This document shows positions 6,744 through 13,371 of a stretch of 13,923 nucleotides of DNA, one piece after another (positions within the stretch are counted from its first letter, which is position 1; every line of letters begins with the position of its first letter). The stretch spans positions 1 through 13,923 of the forward strand of contig DAOUKZ010000105.1 of NCBI GenBank assembly GCA_034420775.1. Reading direction: 5' to 3'. The notes under the pieces were generated by a model that worked only from the letters and a program-made list of their open reading frames with translations, was not told where the DNA came from and ran no database searches. Source of the DNA: DAOUKH01 sp034420775 (GTDB lineage Bacteria; Chloroflexota; Dehalococcoidia; SHYB01). The position numbers were made by a program, and so were the translations under genes.

Positions 6744-6796
6744 CAAGACCTTCCCGCCATCCGAAGTCGGCGGCGCGGCTGGTAGACTAGGCCGCC

Positions 6797-7537
6797 ATGG
6801 GTACCGATTTCGTGTTCATTCACGGCGGGGGCCGGGCGGGATGGTGCTGGACGCCGACTATTGAGGAGATGGCCCGTTTGGGGCATCCGAACCTGGGGCG
6901 GCTGGTCGCCCTGGACATGCCGGGCTGGGGCGCGAAGAAGGACGCCGAGGACTGCACGATGGCGGGCTACGTCGCCTCGGCGATCGGCGACATCGAGGCC
7001 GCCGACCTGCGCGACATCGTCGTGGTGGGGCACTCCTTCGCCGGACTGACGATTCCCTACATCGTCACCGCGATCCCGGAGCGCTTCAAGCGCGTGGTCT
7101 TCATGGCCTGCGCCGTCCCGGACGAAGGGGACAGCCTGCGGGACCTGCTGGTGAGCATGGGGAAGATGGACCCTCAGGAGCGGATCAGGCCGACGGCCCC
7201 GCGGGAGCGGTTCAGGTTGGAGTGGGACGTCGAACGGTCGAGCCAGCGGCTGGGGCGGGAGCGGGCGGAATGGCTCGTGGCCTGCTTGGAGAAAGAGTTC
7301 GCGCGGGAGCGGCCCATGCCGGTGATGGAGAAGGTGGCCCGCGACGGGTTCGCTGGACTGAAGCCGGCCTCGTGGATCGTGCTCACGCACGACCGGTCGA
7401 TGCCGCCTGCCTGGCAGCGGAAGTTCGCGACCAAGCTCGGGATACCGGAGACGGAGCGGGTCGAGCTCGGCGGGGAGCACGACGCGATGATCAGCAGGCC
7501 GGAGGGCGTCGCCGAGATCCTGCTGCGCTGGGCGTAG
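6797..7537 (+). CDS. Alpha/beta hydrolase
   Basis: This 246-residue protein is a single alpha/beta-hydrolase domain of usual length. Strand 3 and the oxyanion region read FVFIHGGGRAGWCW at residues 6-18. The nucleophile elbow is GHSFAG (78-83) with S80. The likely acid is D199 in VLTHDRSMPP, and the catalytic histidine is H228 in GGEHDAMIS, completing a Ser-Asp-His triad. The sequence resembles the salicylate-binding/esterase-like (hydroxynitrile lyase-related) group, with HGGG and a short cap of about residues 110-185. It probably hydrolyses an ester or similar bond in a small molecule; substrate unknown. ATG 6797 is the only start that keeps the first strand, but no good Shine-Dalgarno sequence precedes it. 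It converges on the acyl-CoA dehydrogenase with a 5-bp gap between stops. Confidence 0.88.
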   Translation: MGTDFVFIHGGGRAGWCWTPTIEEMARLGHPNLGRLVALDMPGWGAKKDAEDCTMAGYVASAIGDIEAADLRDIVVVGHSFAGLTIPYIVTAIPERFKRVVFMACAVPDEGDSLRDLLVSMGKMDPQERIRPTAPRERFRLEWDVERSSQRLGRERAEWLVACLEKEFARERPMPVMEKVARDGFAGLKPASWIVLTHDRSMPPAWQRKFATKLGIPETERVELGGEHDAMISRPEGVAEILLRWA

Positions 7538-7542
7538 ACGCG

Positions 7543-8718
7543 CTAGCTGCGGGGGAGTCCGAGACCGCGTCCCGCGATGACGTTGCGCTGGATCTCGTTG
7601 GCGCCGCCGATGATGCTGTACATGAGCTGCATGCGGATGAGGTGCTCGACGCGGCCGTCGGCGAGGACGTAGCCACGGTTGGCGGTGTGGCGCTCGATCT
7701 GGGCGTAGAGTCCGAGCAGGGCACCGGCGTTGTGGGCGAGGCGCTGGGTCAGTTGGCTGCCGAAGATCTTCACCTGTGAGGCCTCGTAGCTGGGCTGGTG
7801 GCCGATGCTCTGCAACCAGCCGATGCGGTAGGCGAGCATGAGGCAGACCTCGGCCTCGATGGCCATCTGGGCGAGGCGGTGGCGAACGTTGGCGCGGACG
7901 GGGTCGGCGGCGCTCCAGCCGAAGTCGCGCCAGACCTTGACGAGGTCCTCGATCTGGCGCTTGGCGTTGGGGGCGTGCTCGACGACGGTGCGCTCGTGGT
8001 TCAGGACGGTGGTGGCGATGTACCAGCCTTGGTTTTCCTCGCCGATGAGGCATTCGCGAGCGTTGACGCGGCAGTTGTCGTAGTAGACGACGTTCTGGAT
8101 GCTGCCGGCGAGGTTGCCGAACTCCTCGTAGCGGATGCCGGGGGTGTCGGCGGGGATGACGAAGAAGCTGATGCCCTTGTGCTTGGGAGCGTCGGGATCG
8201 GTGCGGGCGAGGAGGAAGCTGTAGTCGGCGAGGTGGAGGTGGCCGCCCCAGATCTTCTGGCCGTTGATGACGAAGTCGTCGCCGTCGCGGCGGGCCTGGG
8301 TGCGGAGGCCGGCGAGGTCGGAACCGGCGTCGGGCTCGGAGAAGCCCTGGTGGAAGGCGACGTCGGCGCTGGAGATGGGACCGAGGAAGCGCTGCTTCTG
8401 CTCCTCGGTGCCGTGCATCCAGATGGCGGGGCCGAGAAAACCGACGCCCTGGTCGCGGGCGTTGAAGCGGTAGTAGGCGCTCTCCTCGGCGAAGATGAGC
8501 TGGCGGGTGATGGGGGCGTCCTGGCCGCCGTATTCCTTGGGCCAGGCCATGGTGAGCCACTGCCGGTCGGCCATTTTCTTGCGCACCGAGCGGATGAACT
8601 CGTGCATGGCGTCGCGCTCGTCGTAGCCGCCGTACCAGTCGGCGGGCAACTCCTGCTCGTAGAAGTCGCGGAGCTCCCGGCGGAAGGCGAGGTCATCGTC
8701 GGAGAAGGCGAAGTGCAT
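7543..8718 (-). CDS. Acyl-CoA dehydrogenase
   Basis: This 391-residue flavoprotein has the full acyl-CoA dehydrogenase fold. It has an N-terminal helical domain, the FAD-binding signature GFSEPDAGSDLAGLRT (125-140), the FVINGQKIWGGH strand (149-160), and a C-terminal IIGGANEIQRNVIAGRGLG segment (369-387). It oxidises an acyl-CoA at the alpha-beta position and passes electrons to ETF. Position 371-372 near the FAD is Gly-Gly where medium-chain enzymes have the catalytic Glu (YEGT). E242 in NHER occupies the place used by long-chain and isovaleryl-CoA enzymes, so it is the likely base. ATG 8716-8718 has AGGAG (8724-8728) five bases upstream. The gene is divergent from the amidohydrolase with 164 bp between them and may belong to the same catabolic scheme. 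The acyl substrate cannot be told. Confidence 0.95.
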   Translation of the reverse strand: MHFAFSDDDLAFRRELRDFYEQELPADWYGGYDERDAMHEFIRSVRKKMADRQWLTMAWPKEYGGQDAPITRQLIFAEESAYYRFNARDQGVGFLGPAIWMHGTEEQKQRFLGPISSADVAFHQGFSEPDAGSDLAGLRTQARRDGDDFVINGQKIWGGHLHLADYSFLLARTDPDAPKHKGISFFVIPADTPGIRYEEFGNLAGSIQNVVYYDNCRVNARECLIGEENQGWYIATTVLNHERTVVEHAPNAKRQIEDLVKVWRDFGWSAADPVRANVRHRLAQMAIEAEVCLMLAYRIGWLQSIGHQPSYEASQVKIFGSQLTQRLAHNAGALLGLYAQIERHTANRGYVLADGRVEHLIRMQLMYSIIGGANEIQRNVIAGRGLGLPRS

Positions 8719-8767
8719 AGGGGCTCCTGGCGCTGTAAAACGGGCTCGCCGCGAACGCGGGAACGGG

Positions 8768-8797
8768 AGTGTAGCAACGCGCCGGAAATAGCGTCAA
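8768..8797 (-). promoter_or_regulatory. Candidate promoter for the acyl-CoA dehydrogenase gene
   Basis: Read on the minus strand, TTGACG (complement of 8792-8797) and TACACT (complement of 8768-8773) are 18 bp apart, about 50 bp upstream of the start at 8718. The match is moderate. Confidence 0.42.
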
Positions 8798-8819
8798 ACC
8801 TCAACGGATGTGCTATTCT
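8787..8819 (+). promoter_or_regulatory. Candidate extended -10 and inverted repeat in the divergent intergenic region
   Basis: TGCTATTCT (8811-8819) looks like an extended -10 for the amidohydrolase gene, with no convincing -35. AATAGC (8787-8792) and GCTATT (8812-8817) form inverted arms 19 bases apart. These overlap both this element and the -35 of the opposing promoter, as expected for a shared operator. Confidence 0.3.
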
Positions 8820-8871
8820 CAGCCGGAGCGAAGACAGGCACGCCAAAGCGCCGGCGGGCCGGGAGGCGAAC

Positions 8872-8876
8872 GGAGG
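8872..8876 (+). promoter_or_regulatory. Ribosome binding site deciding the start at 8883
   Basis: GGAGG six bases before ATG 8883. A longer frame from 8808 would include this site and adds 25 residues unlike the family N-terminus. Confidence 0.7.
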
Positions 8877-8882
8877 CACGCG

Positions 8883-10022
8883 ATGAAATACAAGGTGATC
8901 AACTCGGATGGGCACACCATCGAGCCCCCCGATATGTGGCTACGGTATCTGCCGAAGAAGTTCCATGACCGGGCTCCCCGGGTGGTGAAGGACCCGAAGG
9001 GCGGCGACGCCTGGGAGTTCTTCCCCGACGTGGCTCCCGCTGCGATCGGCATGGTCACAACTGCCGGCCAGAAGTACGAAGAAATGCACTGGCATGGCTC
9101 GACCTACGAGACGATCAACAAGGGCTGCTTCGACGGGCAGGCCCGTGTCGAGGAGATGATCTTCGACGGCGTCGACGCGGAGGTGCTCTATCCCTCGCAG
9201 CGGATGATGACGTACTTCACGGGCTCGGACGACGACGAGTTCCACAAGGCGGGCGTCGCGGCCTACAACGACTGGATACTCAATGAGTTCGCCGCCGCCG
9301 ACCACCGCCGGTTGATCCCGATGTACCAGATGCCGAACCTGGGCATCGAGAACAGCCTCGCCGAGTTGAAGAACGCGAAGAAGTCAGGCTACCGCGGCGT
9401 CATACTGACGCACTGGCCGAGCGGGAGCCCGACGCTGGGCGAGGACGAAGAGGTGTTCTGGGCCGAGGCGGAGAGCCTCGAAATGCCGGTCCACATCCAC
9501 ATCAACATCGGCGGTGGGAAGCGCGACGCCAAAGAGGCCGCTATTGCGGCGGCGGCGGCGTCGGAGAACCTGAACACGATGCTTGGGGGAATGCCTTTCG
9601 GCAGCTTCCCGCAGACGATGTCGGACGTTATTCACCAGGGCATCTTCGACCGGTATCCGACGCTCAAGATGGTCGGGGTCGAGGTGCAGGCGGGGTGGAT
9701 TCCCGCCGTGCTGGCGTGGTGGGACGACCGCTACTGGCGGAACCGGGCGATGACGGGCTGCAACCTGAAGATGCTGCCCAGCGAGTACTTCCGCCGCAAC
9801 TGGCTGGTGACGTTCATCATCGACCGCTTCGCCGTGAAGAACCGCGAAGACATCGGCGTGGGCAACATCATGTGGTCGAACGACTACCCGCACCACGGGA
9901 ACGACTGGCCGTACAGCCGGAAGGTGATCGCCGAGATGTTCGACGGGATACCCGCGGACGAGAAGTACGCCATGACGTGCGGCAACGCGATGGAGCTCTA
10001 CGGCCTAGAGGACGACGAATAG
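8883..10022 (+). CDS. Metal-dependent amidohydrolase (amidohydrolase-2 family)
   Basis: This 379-residue TIM-barrel hydrolase starts MKYKVINSDGHTIEPPDMW, where D9 and H11 form the family DxH metal motif. Further ligand candidates are H204 and H206 (VHIHINIG), E267 (VGVEVQAGW) and D334 (WSNDYPHHGNDWP, 331-343). The family (PF04909) includes ACMSD-type decarboxylases and ring-cleavage hydrolases, and such genes are abundant in marine Chloroflexi. A decarboxylase or C-C/C-O hydrolase acting on a small organic acid is likely, but the substrate is not identifiable. It is cytoplasmic, with no signal peptide. The gene is divergent from the acyl-CoA dehydrogenase and is followed 32 bp later by a strong intrinsic terminator, so it appears to be monocistronic. 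Confidence 0.92.
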   Translation: MKYKVINSDGHTIEPPDMWLRYLPKKFHDRAPRVVKDPKGGDAWEFFPDVAPAAIGMVTTAGQKYEEMHWHGSTYETINKGCFDGQARVEEMIFDGVDAEVLYPSQRMMTYFTGSDDDEFHKAGVAAYNDWILNEFAAADHRRLIPMYQMPNLGIENSLAELKNAKKSGYRGVILTHWPSGSPTLGEDEEVFWAEAESLEMPVHIHINIGGGKRDAKEAAIAAAAASENLNTMLGGMPFGSFPQTMSDVIHQGIFDRYPTLKMVGVEVQAGWIPAVLAWWDDRYWRNRAMTGCNLKMLPSEYFRRNWLVTFIIDRFAVKNREDIGVGNIMWSNDYPHHGNDWPYSRKVIAEMFDGIPADEKYAMTCGNAMELYGLEDDE

Positions 10023-10054
10023 GCGTTACGCGCGCTCGCGCAAGGTCTGAATCG

Positions 10055-10090
10055 AAGAGGCCGTGCTCCATGAGCGCGGCCTCTTTATTT
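10055..10090 (+). terminator. Rho-independent terminator of the amidohydrolase gene
   Basis: AAGAGGCCGTGCTC (10055-10068) pairs with GAGCGCGGCCTCTT (10072-10085) around the 3-nt loop CAT, a 14-bp stem with one T-G pair. It is followed by TATTT, so the stem end and tail read TTTATTT. It lies 32 bases after the stop codon. Confidence 0.88.
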
Positions 10091-10126
10091 GGAGGGGCGT
10101 AGGGGTCGCGGGCTTCGGTGGCCATG

Positions 10127-10177
10127 GGCGGTTGTGAGGGGCCCCTCAGCTCAATCTTCTCCCGTGGGGAGAAGAGG
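10127..10177 (+). repeat. Dispersed hairpin repeat, copy D (module c only, diverged)
   Basis: Aligns with module c of copies A-C. It has GGTTGTGAGGGGCCCC, then CTCAGCTCAA, then the hairpin CTTCTCCC-GTG-GGGAGAAG at 10156-10174. The loop has changed from CTT to GTG while both stem arms are intact. Modules a and b are missing. It lies between the terminator at 10055-10090 and the fumarase gene. Confidence 0.8.
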
Positions 10178-10275
10178 TAAGACCTCCCCACTCTGCTTCC
10201 CGATGGTCTCGTTTATCTGCAAGGGAGCGGGGGCAGATGGGGTGGCGCTGGCCTATGGGGTATATGAGGGTCGGT

Positions 10276-10281
10276 TATACT
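10276..10281 (+). promoter_or_regulatory. Possible -10 element for the fumarase gene
   Basis: TATACT is a close match to the sigma-70 -10 consensus, but no good -35 is found 16-18 bp upstream. If used, the leader would be only about 12 nt, barely including the Shine-Dalgarno sequence. Confidence 0.25.
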
Positions 10282-10288
10282 GGTTGCC

Positions 10289-10294
10289 GGAGGG
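10289..10294 (+). promoter_or_regulatory. Ribosome binding site deciding the GTG start at 10300
   Basis: GGAGGG lies five bases before GTG 10300 in the fumarase frame. The in-frame ATG at 10237 is 63 bp further upstream, has no such site and would add 21 non-family residues. Confidence 0.7.
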
Positions 10295-10299
10295 AATGG

Positions 10300-11697
10300 G
10301 TGGCTCCGAGCAGCGGCACGCGCATCGAGCGGGACACGATGGGCCCTATGGAGGTCCCTGAGGCGGCGTACTACGGCGCCTCGACGATGCGGGCGGTGCT
10401 GAACTTCCCCATCTCCGACCTGCGCTTTCCGCGTTCGTTCATCCGGGCGCTTGGGTTGATCAAGCGCTGCGCCGCCGAGACCAACCGGGACCTGGGGCTG
10501 CTCGACGCGAAGATCGCCGGCGCGATCTCGGCGGCGGCGGACGAGGTGGCGGAATGCAAGCTCGACGAACACTTCGTGGTCGATATCTTCCAGACGGGGT
10601 CGGGCACGTCGACGAACATGAACGCCAATGAGGTGATCGCGAACCGCGCCGGAGAACTGCTCGGCGAGGGGCGCGGCTCGAAGGCGGTGCATCCCAACGA
10701 CCACGTGAACCTGGGGCAGTCGTCGAACGACGTGATCCCCACCGCGATCCACCTGGCGGCGTTGATGGAAATCGAAGAACGGCTGGCTCCGGCCTTGGAG
10801 CAGTTGCACGCATCCCTGCGGAAGAAGAGCGGGGAGTTCGCGGGAATCGTCAAGACGGGGCGGACGCACCTCCAGGACGCCACGCCGGTCACGCTGGGCC
10901 AGGAGTTCGACGGCTACGCGGGGCAGGTCGAGCGGGGGCTGCGCCGGCTCGACGCGGCGCGGGCCGACCTCCGCGAGGTCGCGCTGGGCGGGACGGCCGT
11001 GGGCAGCGGGGTGAACACGCACCCCGAGTTCGCGAGCCGTACGTGCGCGAAGGTCTCGGCCGCGGCGGGCGTCGAGATCCGGGAGACCGACAGTCACTTT
11101 CAGGCGCAGGCGACGCTTGACGGCGTCGTGCAGGCCAGCGGCTGCCTTCGCACGGTGGCAGTGAGCTTGCTGAAGATCGCCAACGACGTGCGATTTCTCG
11201 GTTCAGGGCCGCGCGCCGGCATCGGCGAGCTCGCATTGCCTGAGGTGCAGCCGGGAAGCTCGATCATGCCCGGAAAGGTGAACCCCGTAATCGCTGAGTC
11301 GCTGATCCAGGTCTGCGCTCAGGTCATCGGCAACGACGCGGCGGTGACCCAGAGCGGCGAGTGGAGCTTCTTCGAGCTTAACACGATGATGCCGGTCGCG
11401 GCCCATAATCTGTTGCAAAGCATCGACCTGTTGGCCGCGGGATCGTCGAACTTCGCGACGCAGTGCGTCGACGGGCTGGAGGCGACGAGCCAGGGGCCGG
11501 ACTCCGTCGAGCGGGGGCTGATGCTGGCCACGGCCCTCGCGCCGGTCGTCGGCTACGACAAGGCTGCCGCGATCGCCAAGGATGCCGCGAAGTCAGGGCG
11601 CACCATCGCCGAAGTCGCCCAGGAGCAGACGGACCTGGGCGCGGACGACCTGGCGCGCATCCTCGACCCCATAGCCATGACCAAGCCGAGCGCGTAA
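10300..11697 (+). CDS. fumC: Class II fumarate hydratase (fumarase C)
   Basis: This 465-residue protein has the standard length of class II fumarases, which interconvert fumarate and malate in the citric acid cycle as homotetramers. It opens TRIERDTMGPMEVPEAAYYG (7-26). Active-site blocks are TGSGTSTNMNANE at 99-111, GQSSNDVIPTA at 139-149, and TGRTHLQDATP at 186-196 with catalytic H190. The superfamily signature GSSIMPGKVNP is at 319-329 with the mobile-loop serine. The THLQDA motif favours fumarase over aspartase, which has TQLQDA. The sequence after the signature (VIAESLIQV) is slightly aspartase-like, so fumarase is likely rather than certain. GTG 10300 is chosen from the Shine-Dalgarno at 10289-10294 and from family length. 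It probably has its own promoter. The 108 bp to the next gene hold only weak hairpins. Confidence 0.92.
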   Translation: MAPSSGTRIERDTMGPMEVPEAAYYGASTMRAVLNFPISDLRFPRSFIRALGLIKRCAAETNRDLGLLDAKIAGAISAAADEVAECKLDEHFVVDIFQTGSGTSTNMNANEVIANRAGELLGEGRGSKAVHPNDHVNLGQSSNDVIPTAIHLAALMEIEERLAPALEQLHASLRKKSGEFAGIVKTGRTHLQDATPVTLGQEFDGYAGQVERGLRRLDAARADLREVALGGTAVGSGVNTHPEFASRTCAKVSAAAGVEIRETDSHFQAQATLDGVVQASGCLRTVAVSLLKIANDVRFLGSGPRAGIGELALPEVQPGSSIMPGKVNPVIAESLIQVCAQVIGNDAAVTQSGEWSFFELNTMMPVAAHNLLQSIDLLAAGSSNFATQCVDGLEATSQGPDSVERGLMLATALAPVVGYDKAAAIAKDAAKSGRTIAEVAQEQTDLGADDLARILDPIAMTKPSA

Positions 11698-11805
11698 CCG
11701 AGACGGCAGAACCCGTCCAAACCGGACGTTCGTAGTAACGAAGAGCGAGGAAGGGACGCAGGCGGAACCGGAACGCAGCCAGAAACGTCTTAAGGAGCCC
11801 AGGCT

Positions 11806-12618
11806 ATGTTCAAGCGAACCACACTGATGAGCGCCGTTCTCGCCGCGATCTTGGCGGTCGCCGCATGTGCCGGGGAAGACCCCACGGCGACGCCGGTGCC
11901 GCCGACGAACACGCCGGTGCCACCGACGGCCACGCCGGTGCCGCCGACCGCGACGCCGGTGCCACCGACCGCGACGCCGGTGCCGCCGACCGCGACGCCG
12001 GTCCCACCGACGGCGACGCCGGTGCCGCCGACGCAGCCACCCGCTCCAATGGCGACGGAGCCTCCCGCCCCGGCGGCCACTTCGGCGCCCGCGCCGGCGA
12101 CCGAAGACTCGCCGGTCGAGGCGTACGCGAAGCAGTGCCAGATGGACGTCGCGGTCCAGTTCATGACGCAACTGAGTTCGTTCGAGGGCGACCCCATAAC
12201 GCTCGATCCGACGGGCACCCTCACTTGGGGACGGCTCGCTGAGATTCTTGACGGCGGCGTGCAGACCTTCAGCCAACTGATGCCGCCGCCGGAGCTGCAG
12301 GAATACCATGACGCCCGGCTGAATTCCTTCAGGGCCTTCCGTGATTCGGCCCTTTCGCGCCCCAGCGGCGGACTGTTCATCCAGGACTTCCTTGTCGTTA
12401 TCCAAGAGATCTTCCCGCAGCTCATCGAGATCAGCCTCGACCCGAACAAGACCGATGAGGAGAAGGAAGCGTTGATTCAGGAGATAGCCACGGAGAAACT
12501 CGGTGAGTTCTTCGGGCCGGAGTGGGCCGAGACGGGTGCGGCCGAGTCGGCTGCCTGGGAGGCGCTCCCCGAAGAGACGCGCGCCATCCTGGAAAGCTAT
12601 GATTGCTTCAGCATCTAA
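11806..12618 (+). CDS. Secreted lipoprotein with TPVPPTA stalk and uncharacterised helical domain (first of a tandem pair)
   Basis: This 270-residue protein has a lipoprotein signal peptide: MFKRTT, a hydrophobic core, and a lipobox ending at C21 (LAVAAC). Residues 29-77 are seven copies of a 7-residue TPVPPTx repeat, and a further Pro/Ala-rich stretch runs to about 100, forming an extended stalk. A helical domain of about 165 residues follows. It begins EAYAKQC with C111, includes LTWGRL (139-144), PPPELQEYHDARL (160-172), FIQDFL (191-196) and KTDEEKEALI (215-224), and ends with C267. C111 and C267 are the only cysteines apart from the lipidated one and may form a disulfide closing the domain. 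I do not recognise a named family. AAGGAG (11792-11797) precedes ATG 11806 by eight bases. The protein is probably anchored outside the membrane, and it is paralogous to the next gene. Confidence 0.88.
   Translation: MFKRTTLMSAVLAAILAVAACAGEDPTATPVPPTNTPVPPTATPVPPTATPVPPTATPVPPTATPVPPTATPVPPTQPPAPMATEPPAPAATSAPAPATEDSPVEAYAKQCQMDVAVQFMTQLSSFEGDPITLDPTGTLTWGRLAEILDGGVQTFSQLMPPPELQEYHDARLNSFRAFRDSALSRPSGGLFIQDFLVVIQEIFPQLIEISLDPNKTDEEKEALIQEIATEKLGEFFGPEWAETGAAESAAWEALPEETRAILESYDCFSI
11890..12036 (+). repeat. In-frame 21-bp tandem repeat, seven copies
   Basis: Seven head-to-tail copies of ACGCCGGTGCCGCCGACCG-type units, 21 bp each, encode TPVPPTN, five TPVPPTA and TPVPPTQ. Units differ only at a few synonymous or end positions. 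Such repeats can expand or contract by slippage without changing frame. Confidence 0.92.
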
Positions 12619-12621
12619 GTC

Positions 12622-13371
12622 ATGTTGAAACGCGTCACCTGGATAAGCATTGCCGTTGCGGCGGCGCTGGTAGTCGCGGCGTGCTCCGGGGCGGAGCCCA
12701 CACCGACCCCGACGGCGACTCCGCCGCCGCCCACGGCGACGCCGACTCCCAAGCCGCCTCCCACTCCCGGGCCTACCTACACGCCGGAGCCCACCTACAC
12801 GCCGGTGCCGACGTACACGCCGGCGCCAACGTACACACCGGTGCCGCCAACGCCGACCCCGCCCATCGGGCCGGAGGTCGCGGCCTACGCCCAGGCGTGC
12901 GGGTCCATCACCGCGGTGCAAGTCTTCAACCAGCTTGGAGACTTCGGCGGCGATCCGAGCGCGCTTGAGCAACTCGGCCCGCTCACCTGGGGAGCTCTGG
13001 GAGACTTGGCTGCCGGAGGCGTGCAGGCCTTTGGCACCTTGGTCCCGCCGCCGGACCTTCCGGCCTACCACAACGGCCGGGTGCGCGTCCTTGAAGCCCT
13101 GCGCGCCGCGGCGGAATTGCGTCCCGCCGACGCGTTGTTCCTTGAGGACTTCCTGGCCCTCGTCGAGGGCATGTTCCCGCGACTCCTCCAGATCGGCCTT
13201 GACGCGACCAAGACCGATGAGGAGAAGGACGTCCTGATCAATCAGGTGATCCAGGAGGAGATGGGCGGGTTCTTCGGCCCGGACTTCGCGGCCGCGCTCT
13301 TCATGGAGGCGGAGGCGCGAGCGGGGCTGTCCGAGGAGGTCGTCGCCATCCTCGACCAGTACGGCTGCTAG
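12622..13371 (+). CDS. Secreted lipoprotein with TYTPxP stalk, paralogue of the preceding gene
   Basis: This 249-residue protein repeats the architecture of its neighbour. It has a signal peptide with lipobox ending at C21 (LVVAAC), a Pro/Thr stalk to about residue 83, and a homologous helical domain. Shared blocks are EVAAYAQAC (C93), GPLTWGAL (119-126), PPPDLPAYHNGR (142-153), LRPADALFLEDFL (166-178), TKTDEEKDVLI (196-206) and GGFFGPDF (215-222). The protein ends DQYGC with C249, the counterpart of C267 in the first protein. The stalk differs: four TYTPxP units replace TPVPPTA, so the stalks arose separately or were exchanged while the domain was kept. The ATG is three bases after the upstream TAA with no Shine-Dalgarno sequence, implying translational coupling. 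Function is unknown, and a surface or cell-wall role is inferred. The stop overlaps the opposing nitroreductase fragment in a CTAG. Confidence 0.88.
   Translation: MLKRVTWISIAVAAALVVAACSGAEPTPTPTATPPPPTATPTPKPPPTPGPTYTPEPTYTPVPTYTPAPTYTPVPPTPTPPIGPEVAAYAQACGSITAVQVFNQLGDFGGDPSALEQLGPLTWGALGDLAAGGVQAFGTLVPPPDLPAYHNGRVRVLEALRAAAELRPADALFLEDFLALVEGMFPRLLQIGLDATKTDEEKDVLINQVIQEEMGGFFGPDFAAALFMEAEARAGLSEEVVAILDQYGC
12775..12846 (+). repeat. In-frame 18-bp tandem repeat, four copies
   Basis: Four 18-bp units encode TYTPEP, TYTPVP, TYTPAP and TYTPVP in the stalk of the second lipoprotein. The unit length and sequence differ from the 21-bp repeat of the first lipoprotein. Confidence 0.82.

Noticed and set aside
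6397..6790. Small frames across the repeats that repeat a phrase like ISIFSPWEKR or LNLLPLGEE
   Set aside because: The repeated peptide is only the translation of the module c hairpin in different frames. The frames change between copies, so there is no conserved coding.
6596..8560. A 654-codon minus-strand frame running across the acyl-CoA dehydrogenase and hydrolase genes
   Set aside because: It is rich in Arg, Pro and His, overlaps two well-supported genes out of frame and enters repeat DNA. It is a GC-driven shadow.
11698..11805. Terminator after fumarase
   Set aside because: Only short stems are present (CGTCC/GGACG, and TTCGT/ACGAA around AGTA) with no U-tract, too weak to call.
11593..13071. 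A 492-codon minus-strand frame opposite fumarase and the lipoproteins
   Set aside because: Its Arg/Gly/His-rich repeats are simply the reverse of the 21-bp proline-repeat DNA. The plus-strand lipoproteins have signal peptides and matching paralogous domains.
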